Below are positions 1 to 6,760 of a stretch of 42,160 bases of DNA, piece by piece. Source of the stretch: Phycisphaerales bacterium (GTDB lineage Bacteria; Planctomycetota; Phycisphaerae; Tepidisphaerales; Tepidisphaeraceae); contig JAQGHM010000234.1 of the NCBI GenBank assembly GCA_028291615.1, positions 1 through 42,160 on the forward strand. The letters are read 5' to 3'. The notes below the pieces were generated by a model. That model was given only the letters and a program-made list of their open reading frames with translations. It was not told the origin of the DNA and searched no databases. A program made the position numbers and the translations under genes. The first letter of the stretch is position 1. Each line of letters begins with the position of its first letter.

Positions 1-187
1 CGAAGCCGTCGGGGTCGGGCATGTCAACGTCGAGGAGGATGAGGTCGGGGAGCTTTTCGCGGGCGACCACGAGGCCGCTGGTGCCGTCGGCGGCGTTGAG
101 CAGTTCGACGGGTTCGTCCTTTAGGCGCGCTCGGACGAGCGCGTGGATCGATTCGGAATCATCGATGATGAGAACTCGCTGGCGCAA
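1..187 (-). CDS. Response regulator receiver domain protein (5' part only)
   Basis: The gene runs off the left edge; only the first 62 codons are present. They encode the start of a CheY-like receiver domain: a VLIIDDSE first strand carrying the acidic Asp pair (residues 9-10), and LILLDVDMPDPDGF around residues 49-62, in which the Asp of LLDVDMP is the expected phosphoacceptor. I chose a TTG start because no ATG or GTG lies upstream in frame, the VLIIDD strand begins four codons later, and GAGGG lies about nine bases upstream. Any output domain is outside the window. It lies 137 bases downstream of the lipoprotein gene on the same strand, so it may be the last member of the secretin operon. 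The phosphorylating kinase cannot be identified here. Confidence 0.8.
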   Translation of the reverse strand, partial: MRQRVLIIDDSESIHALVRARLKDEPVELLNAADGTSGLVVAREKLPDLILLDVDMPDPDGF

Positions 188-324
188 TCGGTCGTTCCCT
201 CGCGTCCTGAAGAGGCCGTCGCCGCAGGTGGCAACGCGGTTCGTCCTAAGTCTTATCGTGTGGGAAAGTGCCCAGCTTAACGACGGGGCATAACGACTGA
301 GACGATTGCGCGGGGTCCGATAAA

Positions 325-918
325 TTATGGCGCGGGAGGTTTTGGAAGTGGGTTGGCCGGCGCGGGCGCGCGGGTGTAAGCGCGGAAGAGGGGGTCGGTG
401 AGGGAGACGACCCACATGGCGGCGGGTTGGCGGCCGCGCGGCCGTTGCATCACGATCGCCCAGCGGAGCCCGGCGCGGTCGGGGGTGGGGTCGTGGAGGA
501 TGATGCGGCGGGTGTCGTTGGGGGACTGCAGGCCGGCGGGGACGTAGACGTAGGGCTGGCGTGATTCGGTGCAGGTGAATTCGAGGGGTTGATCGAGATC
601 CTGCAGTGATTGCAGATCCTGGAGGGTGGGGGGGAGGCGATTGTGGAGGGCGTAGAATTCGAGCATTGCGCCGCTGATGGCATGTAGGCGCGCGGCGCAG
701 GGGTCGGACTTGAGGGTGCGCTCGATGGGTGGGGGTTTGTCGGCAGTCGCGGCGGCGGCGGGGACGCCGGAGGGGAATTGTTCGCCGTTGACTCGGACGA
801 TGGGTCGCGGGGCGGGAGTGGGGTCAGGCGCGCTCTTGCATCCAGCGAGGGCAATTCCCGCGACGACGCAAGCGAAGGTCCACGTTCTTAGAACATCGCG
901 CGGCATGGGTTTGGTCAC
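325..918 (-). CDS. Predicted lipoprotein, last gene of the secretin operon
   Basis: 197 residues. An N-terminal hydrophobic stretch ends in a lipobox, IALAGC, with Cys27 as the predicted lipidated residue, followed by a proline-rich linker. The folded part (about 68-185) begins CAARLHAISGAMLEFYALHN and continues into YVYVPAGL and ILHDPTPDRAGLRWAIVM; this layout resembles the globular part of pseudopilin-type proteins, though no GFTLVE prepilin motif is present. It begins 11 bases after the secretin stop, so it is probably co-transcribed with it. The start is a GTG at 918; an in-frame ATG four codons later is possible. By position it could be a pilotin or accessory lipoprotein for the secretin; that is inference from context only. 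Confidence 0.75.
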   Translation of the reverse strand: MTKPMPRDVLRTWTFACVVAGIALAGCKSAPDPTPAPRPIVRVNGEQFPSGVPAAAATADKPPPIERTLKSDPCAARLHAISGAMLEFYALHNRLPPTLQDLQSLQDLDQPLEFTCTESRQPYVYVPAGLQSPNDTRRIILHDPTPDRAGLRWAIVMQRPRGRQPAAMWVVSLTDPLFRAYTRAPAPANPLPKPPAP

Positions 919-929
919 CAGTGTTATTA

Positions 930-3779
930 TCAGCGCTGCGGGGGCTCCGTCGAGGGGGTGGGGATTGTTGGCGGGGGCGGGAGCGGTTTGTCGGGGGGGC
1001 TTAGGTCGATGGAGTTGACGGGGGAGATGGGCTGGCCTGACTGGGAGCGGGACGGCTGGGGGCGGCGGAGCGCGTCCATGTGGTCGTCGTAGGTCCCGGG
1101 GGCTACTGCGCCGGGCGTTAGCTTGGTGTTGCGGGATTCGTCTTCGGCCATCGGTTGCAGCTCTTCGGGGCGCTGGGCGACGTGGGGGGTTAGAAAGATC
1201 AGCAGCTCTGTCTTGGTCTTTTTCACCTGGGTGCGGTTGAAAAACCAGCTTAGTACGGGGATGTCGCCTAGCAGGGGGACCTTTTGGACGTTGGAGATTT
1301 TGCGGTCTTCCATGAGGCCGCCGATGACGATGGTCTGGCCGTCCATTACACCGATGCGGCTTTCGGCGGAGCGCTTGGCGATGACGGGGGCGTTGGTCGT
1401 GCTGGAGATGGGGACGGTCTGGCTGGTGAGTTGTGAGATCTCGGGCGTGACGTCGAGGATTACGACGCCGTCAGGGTTGATATGGGGGGTGACGTTGAGA
1501 CTGAGGCCGATGTCGCGGTATTGGATGTCGTTGATCTGCTGGCCGGACTCGGTGATGCGCGTGTTGGTGACGAAGGGGACGCTTTGCCCGATCAGGATGT
1601 TGGCGAGCTGATTGTCGCTAGCGAGGAGGTAGGGGCGCGAGAGGACGTCGAGCTTGTTCTCTTCAGCGAGGGCGTGAAGAGTGGCGGTGATGTTGGTCTC
1701 GATGACGGAGACGACGAGGCCGCCTTTCAGGGCGGTGTTGCCGAAGTTGGTGCCGGCGATCTGGCCGTTGCCGCTGGGGCGGGTGTTGAGGACGGAGAAA
1801 TCGACGCCGAGGTCGGCGGAGTTGTCGTGCGTGACTTCGGCGACGAGCACTTTGATGAGCACCTGGGGCACTGGGCGGTCGAGGTCATCAATGATCGCGC
1901 GGACCTGTTTTTCGTACTTGCTGGCGGTGGTAACGAGCAGGGCGTTGGTGTCCTGGTCGGCGACGACGAAGACCTTGCCGGTGAGGGCGTTGACGGCGCT
2001 GGCCATGCCGGGGGAAAGGCGCGGGGTGCCGGCTTGGTTGACCCGGTTGTTTCGGCGGGTGTTGCTGCGGCTGCCGTTGTCGGGGGTGCCGACGTTGTTG
2101 TTGCTGGAGGTCGTGCGATTGGCGCGGTTTTGTCGCTGCTGTGGGTCGTCCGGGTTGCCGGGTTGGCCTTGTCCGTTCTGGCCGTTGTTCTGGCCCTGGC
2201 TGTTGATGTTTCCGAAGAGGACGTTGAGGACGTACTCGAGGTTGCCGGCCTGGCCGTTGCGGAGATGGTAGATGAAGAGGGTGTCTTCGCTGGCGGGGTT
2301 GGCATCGAGCTTGGTGATGATGCCTTCGATGACCTTTAGCAGCTCGGTGGGGGCGGAGACGATCAGGCTGTTGGTGCGGTCGTCGGAGGTGACGTTGACC
2401 TTGACGCCTTTGGATTGCGATGGTGCGGGGCCGTCGCTGAAGATGAAGAAGGGGAAGCGCGATCCGCTGTCGTCCTTGGCCTTGAACATGTCTTCGATCA
2501 GCTTGGAGACGATGAATGCATCGGCGTACTTGAGCTGGAAGACCTTGAGGTCGGAGGAGGCCATGGGGCTGGCGTCGAGCATCTTGACCATCTCTTCGAC
2601 GCCCGCGAGTGCCGCCGCGGGCGCGGTAACGATCAGGGTATTGGTGCGTTCGTCGAAGACGGCATTGACCTTGATGTCCTTGCTGCTTTGCTCCTCGCCG
2701 CCGCCGAAGCGGCGCATGAAATAGGGGAGGTCGCTGTTGTCGGACTTGGGGGGCTTGAAGAGGTTGTTGATCAGCTTGGCGGTCGCCTCGGCCTGGGCAA
2801 ATTTCAGGGGGAAGCTTTTCATTTCCGACGCGGGGATCGGGTTGGAGTCGAGCTTTTTCAGGATGTTTTCGATGAGGGTGAGCTGGCCGGGCGAGCCCAT
2901 CATGACGAGGGTGTTGGTGCGGTCGTCGGCGGCGAGGACGACGCTTGCGCCGTGTTTTTCGGATCCGCCGCGCTGCGGTGGGACTGGCATCCCCTGCTGC
3001 TGCATCTGCATCATTTGCTGCGGGGTCATTTGCGCGCCGCCGCCCTGATTTTTGAAGAACGTTTCGATCAACTTCACCGCGGCGGTCGCGTTGGCGAACT
3101 TGAGGGGAATGATGCGGATCTCGGAGGTGGCGGCCTCGTGCTTGTCGAGGTTGGCGATGATCTGGACGATGCGGCGGATGCTGGAGGAGGCGTCGGTGAT
3201 GATGATCGTGTTGCTGCCGTCGTTGGCGGCGACGTCGGCGTCGGGGCCCATGAGGGGCTTCAAGTCATCGCGCAGCTTGGTGGCGCTGACGTTTTCGATC
3301 GGGATGACCTGGGTGATGAGCTCTTCGGTGTTGGCGATGTCTTCGGGCTTGCTGCCGAAGTTGACGGGGATGTTGCCCTTCTTGGCCTTGTCTCGGGCGG
3401 CGATGCGAAGGATGCGGCCGTCGCGCATGGCGGTGAAGCCGTTGACCTTGAGGGCGGCGTTGACGAGAGTGATGGCTTCCTCGGGGGAGACCGGTTGCTT
3501 GCTGAGAATGGTGACGCGGCCCTCGGTTGCGCCGTCGCGGACGATGATGAAGCCGGCGTTTTGGGAGAGGTAATCGAGGACGGTGTCGAGCGGGGCGTCC
3601 TTGAAGTTGAGGGTGACCTTGACGGGGGACGTAGTGGCCGCGCGCGTGGCCGCGGCGGCGGGTTGAGTGCCGGCCGGGCGCGTGGCGGGGGCGGTCGCGG
3701 GGTCGGCCGCGAGCGCGGCGCAGGCGGCCAATGCCAGGGAGGTCGCCGCCCAGGGTGCACACCGAGTCATTCGCTGCAT
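930..3779 (-). CDS. Secretin (GspD/PilQ family) with five N1-like periplasmic domains
   Basis: 949 residues, outer-membrane secretin that forms the exit pore for a type II secretion or type IV pilus-like machine. A signal sequence covers about residues 1-25 (ALAAD is a type I cleavage site; LAAC with Cys20 could alternatively be a lipobox). An N0/STN-like domain lies at about 53-128. Five N1-type (Secretin_N) modules follow at about 152-216, 218-314, 316-405, 407-495 and 497-636, the last four repeating a pattern of xxxLK(F/Y)A and DxRTNxLxV. A Q/N/G-rich insert fills 525-590 of the last module. The secretin core is 636-870, with the signature VPLLGDIPVLSWFF at 834-847 and a proline-rich tail. 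GspD usually has three N1-type domains, so this one is extended. It is downstream of the PilP/GspC-like gene. Confidence 0.95.
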   Translation of the reverse strand: MQRMTRCAPWAATSLALAACAALAADPATAPATRPAGTQPAAAATRAATTSPVKVTLNFKDAPLDTVLDYLSQNAGFIIVRDGATEGRVTILSKQPVSPEEAITLVNAALKVNGFTAMRDGRILRIAARDKAKKGNIPVNFGSKPEDIANTEELITQVIPIENVSATKLRDDLKPLMGPDADVAANDGSNTIIITDASSSIRRIVQIIANLDKHEAATSEIRIIPLKFANATAAVKLIETFFKNQGGGAQMTPQQMMQMQQQGMPVPPQRGGSEKHGASVVLAADDRTNTLVMMGSPGQLTLIENILKKLDSNPIPASEMKSFPLKFAQAEATAKLINNLFKPPKSDNSDLPYFMRRFGGGEEQSSKDIKVNAVFDERTNTLIVTAPAAALAGVEEMVKMLDASPMASSDLKVFQLKYADAFIVSKLIEDMFKAKDDSGSRFPFFIFSDGPAPSQSKGVKVNVTSDDRTNSLIVSAPTELLKVIEGIITKLDANPASEDTLFIYHLRNGQAGNLEYVLNVLFGNINSQGQNNGQNGQGQPGNPDDPQQRQNRANRTTSSNNNVGTPDNGSRSNTRRNNRVNQAGTPRLSPGMASAVNALTGKVFVVADQDTNALLVTTASKYEKQVRAIIDDLDRPVPQVLIKVLVAEVTHDNSADLGVDFSVLNTRPSGNGQIAGTNFGNTALKGGLVVSVIETNITATLHALAEENKLDVLSRPYLLASDNQLANILIGQSVPFVTNTRITESGQQINDIQYRDIGLSLNVTPHINPDGVVILDVTPEISQLTSQTVPISSTTNAPVIAKRSAESRIGVMDGQTIVIGGLMEDRKISNVQKVPLLGDIPVLSWFFNRTQVKKTKTELLIFLTPHVAQRPEELQPMAEDESRNTKLTPGAVAPGTYDDHMDALRRPQPSRSQSGQPISPVNSIDLSPPDKPLPPPPTIPTPSTEPPQR

Positions 3780-3839
3780 GATGCTTCCATCCTTCTCGTC
3801 ATGTTCCCCGATTCGGCGGGGGTGGTTGTTGAATTGCGT

Positions 3840-4484
3840 TTACCCGCCCGCCGGTTCGGCGACGGCTGCGCCTTCGACGGGTTGTGGTCCGCCCTTGGTG
3901 GGACGACCGCGGCCTGGTTGCCCGGGTTGGGGTGGACCGCCGGGTTGGCCCGGTGGGGCGCCGCCGGGCGGCGCGGCGGTGGGCTTGGAGGTGGGGGGCG
4001 TCGGCGGGACGACCTCGCCCATCAGGTTGCGTCCGACCTCGATGCGGCGCGTCGCGCCGCCGGTGCCTTCGTATTCGATCGCGTCGAGGTTGATGCTTTT
4101 GATGCGGCCCAGCGCGATGGCCTCTCCGACGCCGACGGATGCGACGCGCTTGGCGGACTTGTCTTCGATGAAGGCGGTGAAACGAGCCTCGGCCTCGACG
4201 ATTCCCTTGAGGACGAACGACGCCTCGGGGCCGGCGGGTGCGCCCGGGCCGCCTGCTTTGGGCGGGCCGTGCAGGAAGACGTTGCGGCTCTGCAGGACGG
4301 CGAACTCCGGGGGCAATGTCGGGCGACTTGCGGGTTTGGTTGCCGGCGGCGGCCGCGTCGCCTGGCTGGGCTGCGCTGGCTGAGGTTTGGGAACAACGGG
4401 CGCAATGTCGCCGGAATCCGCCCGTGCGGGCAGAACCATGGCCGCGGCGAGCGCGATCAGGCAAATGCAAAGCTGGTGCTTCAT
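3840..4484 (-). CDS. PilP/GspC-like periplasmic protein
   Basis: 214 residues. It has an N-terminal signal or anchor (LCICLIALAAAMVLPARA, ending around residue 22), a proline/threonine-rich linker to about residue 57, and a compact domain at about 60-155 containing FVLKGIVEAEARFTAFIED, VGVGEAI and GRIKSINLDAIEYE. This matches the homology-region layout of GspC and PilP, which contact the N0 domain of the secretin. The C-terminal 55 residues are Pro/Gly rich. Its ATG overlaps the stop of the preceding gene by four bases (ATGA at 4481-4484), implying translational coupling. It lies directly upstream of the secretin gene, where pilP lies in pilMNOPQ operons. The family match rests on pattern and position, not on strong identity. 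Confidence 0.75.
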   Translation of the reverse strand: MKHQLCICLIALAAAMVLPARADSGDIAPVVPKPQPAQPSQATRPPPATKPASRPTLPPEFAVLQSRNVFLHGPPKAGGPGAPAGPEASFVLKGIVEAEARFTAFIEDKSAKRVASVGVGEAIALGRIKSINLDAIEYEGTGGATRRIEVGRNLMGEVVPPTPPTSKPTAAPPGGAPPGQPGGPPQPGQPGRGRPTKGGPQPVEGAAVAEPAGG

Positions 4485-5074
4485 GGCGTGCCTACCGTTT
4501 CGCGCAGGAGCGCGACGCCCGGCGCGGGCTCGCGTTCGAGCGGGTTGCCGCCTGTGCTGGTACGTCCCAACGTGGAGATCACGAGTTGCACCTGCAATTC
4601 ATCGCCGGTTTCGCGCTTGGGGGTCACGTGGATGTCATCGACGCGCAGCGGGATGGGGGCGGTCTCGACGCGGTAGACGAGCATCGCGATCGCCGGCATC
4701 GAACCGGCGGCGGAGATGTTGTACTTCAGGTGGGTGAATCCGTGGGCTTCGAGGGCGTGGACACGCTGGAAGGATGCGCCGCCGACACCGGCCTGCTGTT
4801 GCCATTCGTGCAGGAGGTGGAGGAGTTGACCTTCGACCGCCGAGGCGTCGGCGCGAAGCGAGCCGCCCATGCCGCGGATGATCTGGCGCAGTTGGCGCTC
4901 GCGCTGGAGCATCTGCTGGGCGTCGCCGAGGGTGCGGTCGCGGTTGGTCATCTCCTCGGCGAGGGCTTTGCGGCGCTCGAGGTAGGGGCTGAGGAACAGG
5001 CGGTCGATGGCAAAGGCGCTGGCCGCCACGAGGACGGCGATGGAGATATATCGTTCGCGGCTCGACATCGCCAT
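4481..5074 (-). CDS. PilO/GspM-like inner-membrane assembly protein
   Basis: 197 residues. One transmembrane helix lies near the N-terminus (about 9-28, ISIAVLVAASAFAIDRLFL), followed by a coiled-coil-like segment (about 30-65, rich in E, R and Q) and a mixed alpha/beta domain to the end. That is the architecture of PilO and GspM, which form the periplasmic scaffold linking the PilM/GspL cytoplasmic protein to the secretin. It starts 27 bases after the PilM-PilN-like gene and overlaps the PilP-like gene by four bases. Alternative ATGs at the second or third Met would change the protein only by a few residues. Function is inferred from architecture and gene order. Confidence 0.75.
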   Translation of the reverse strand: MAMSSRERYISIAVLVAASAFAIDRLFLSPYLERRKALAEEMTNRDRTLGDAQQMLQRERQLRQIIRGMGGSLRADASAVEGQLLHLLHEWQQQAGVGGASFQRVHALEAHGFTHLKYNISAAGSMPAIAMLVYRVETAPIPLRVDDIHVTPKRETGDELQVQLVISTLGRTSTGGNPLEREPAPGVALLRETVGTP

Positions 5075-5101
5075 GGGTTGAATCCTGCGTCTGAAAACGT
5101 C

Positions 5102-6529
5102 TTATTTCGGAACGTAGGTAAAGGTGACGGTAAAGGCTACTTCGGGCCCGGCGCCGCGCGCTTCCAGTTTGCGCTTGAGGTCTTTGAAACGTCCGCCGGC
5201 GCTGAGCTTGTCCATCAGGTTGAGGACTTCCTGGTTGTTGGGTGAGCGGCCGACGCACTCGCCGCGCATGCTGGATTGCAGGTGAAACCGCGTCACGTAG
5301 GTTTGGCCGTCTTCGGGGATCGCCAGGGTGAGGTCGCTGAGGCAGGCGAGATACTTGGGGCGGCTGGCCTGGAAGGTCTCGACGAATTCCATGTTGGCGA
5401 CGAACGGCCGCGCAGTCTTCAGGGTGGGCTCGAGCCGTTTCAGTTCTTCATCCGCGCCAGTGACGCGCCGCTGCATGCGGGCCAGGTCGGTGTAAGCCAG
5501 CAGCGCGACAAGTGCGACGACTGCCGCTGCGCCGGTGAGCCACGCCGTCCGGCGGGTTACGTTGGGTTTCTTTGGTGCGGATAACCGTGGGTGGAGGAAG
5601 TCGACGGCAGGTCGTCCACCGGCCAGGGGCGCAAAGGTCAGTGCGGCGGCTACGGCGCCAACTCGGCCTCCGGTCAGCGCCTCGCCTGCGCAGCCGATTG
5701 ATTGCAGTTCGCCGCGAACGACGGGCACGTTCAGGGCCTGGGCGATCGAGTCCATCGCGGCGTTGTCGAGGCCGACGTCATCCCACAGTACCAGCGCTTG
5801 CGGTGAGCGCCGGGCGCGAATGGCCGATACGTCGTTGGTCAGCGTCGCGGCGTTCAGGGGGTGGGTCACGGCCGCGCGGCGCAGTTCCGCCACGAGCGGC
5901 GCCAGCGACGTGCCGGCTGATCCGAGGTGGCGCAAAAACCGCGTTTGCTCGCCTTCGTGTTCGGACAGTTCAGCGCCTTCGCAGTTCAGCGACAGGATAT
6001 GGGCACTTCCCGTTTGCTTCGCCGTTGCGCCGCCGAGCGCAGTTGAGCAGGGGGTGATCGCCGTGACGTTTAATCCGGCCCCGGCTGCGAACGTGCGCAG
6101 GCGATCGATCGACCGGCGCGGAAGCCCCATCAGCAATACCGTCGTTGGGTCGAGCACGCTGGTCTGTCCGGCGAAATCCAGCACCATCTCGCCCAGTTCA
6201 GGTGCGCTCTCGGCTTCGGCGCGGAGCCAGAGCATTGAGGCGGCGGCGTGCGGCTCGACAGGCGGGAGTGCGTAACTCTTCAACAGCAGCCAGCGCGCCG
6301 GCACGCCCAATACGGCGCGCCGGGTGGAAAAGCCGCTCTTGGTTAAAAATTCTCCCAGCGCTACGCCTAGCGCCTCGGGCTGCTCTAGTGTCAGTCCCGC
6401 GGGATAGGCGAACTCCCCCACGCGCACGGCGCGTCGGACTTCCCCGGCGCATGCAACTTCGGCGACAAGCGCGCCGCGCTCGCCGAGGGAAATTCCCAGC
6501 AACCTTTTCCTAAAACGGTCGGTCGTCAA
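5102..6529 (-). CDS. PilM-PilN fusion-like (GspL-like) assembly protein
   Basis: 475 residues. The first 310 or so residues look like the actin-like cytoplasmic domain of PilM/GspL (opening LLGISLGERGALVAEV; VLGVPARWLLLKSYALPP; VLLMGLPRRSIDRLRTFAAG). A transmembrane helix follows at about 328-346, then a PilN/GspL-type periplasmic domain with a coiled coil at about 350-385. In type IV pilus systems these are two proteins, PilM and PilN; in type II secretion they are one, GspL. The start is TTG at 6529, supported by GAGGA seven bases upstream and by the absence of a better start. It is the first gene of the operon; a 231-base gap separates it from the cyclase gene, and I saw no clear promoter or terminator there. 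Confidence 0.8.
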   Translation of the reverse strand: MTTDRFRKRLLGISLGERGALVAEVACAGEVRRAVRVGEFAYPAGLTLEQPEALGVALGEFLTKSGFSTRRAVLGVPARWLLLKSYALPPVEPHAAASMLWLRAEAESAPELGEMVLDFAGQTSVLDPTTVLLMGLPRRSIDRLRTFAAGAGLNVTAITPCSTALGGATAKQTGSAHILSLNCEGAELSEHEGEQTRFLRHLGSAGTSLAPLVAELRRAAVTHPLNAATLTNDVSAIRARRSPQALVLWDDVGLDNAAMDSIAQALNVPVVRGELQSIGCAGEALTGGRVGAVAAALTFAPLAGGRPAVDFLHPRLSAPKKPNVTRRTAWLTGAAAVVALVALLAYTDLARMQRRVTGADEELKRLEPTLKTARPFVANMEFVETFQASRPKYLACLSDLTLAIPEDGQTYVTRFHLQSSMRGECVGRSPNNQEVLNLMDKLSAGGRFKDLKRKLEARGAGPEVAFTVTFTYVPK

Positions 6530-6760
6530 CTCGCGTCCTCAACTCCTGGCGCGTCACGATTTGCGCCCTTCGCCGGCGCGATCAGCACGCACCCTACTTC
6601 TGTAGACACCCTAAAGCCTCATATGTTCCACCTTTCCCTTTCCCACCTGAAGGACGGAGACGCCTAATTGTCTTGCAGGGTCGCCGACGATGATCTCCGA
6701 TCCTGTACCGCCCGCACAAGAATCAGACGTTGACGCGACAGCCGGGCTAACGGCGCGGAT

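Noticed and set aside
2415-4676. A 753-codon open frame on the plus strand opposite the secretin and PilP-like genes
   Set aside because: It is Gly/Val/Asp-rich with no recognisable domain or ribosome site, as expected for the antisense of a high-GC gene; the minus-strand genes have clear homologies.
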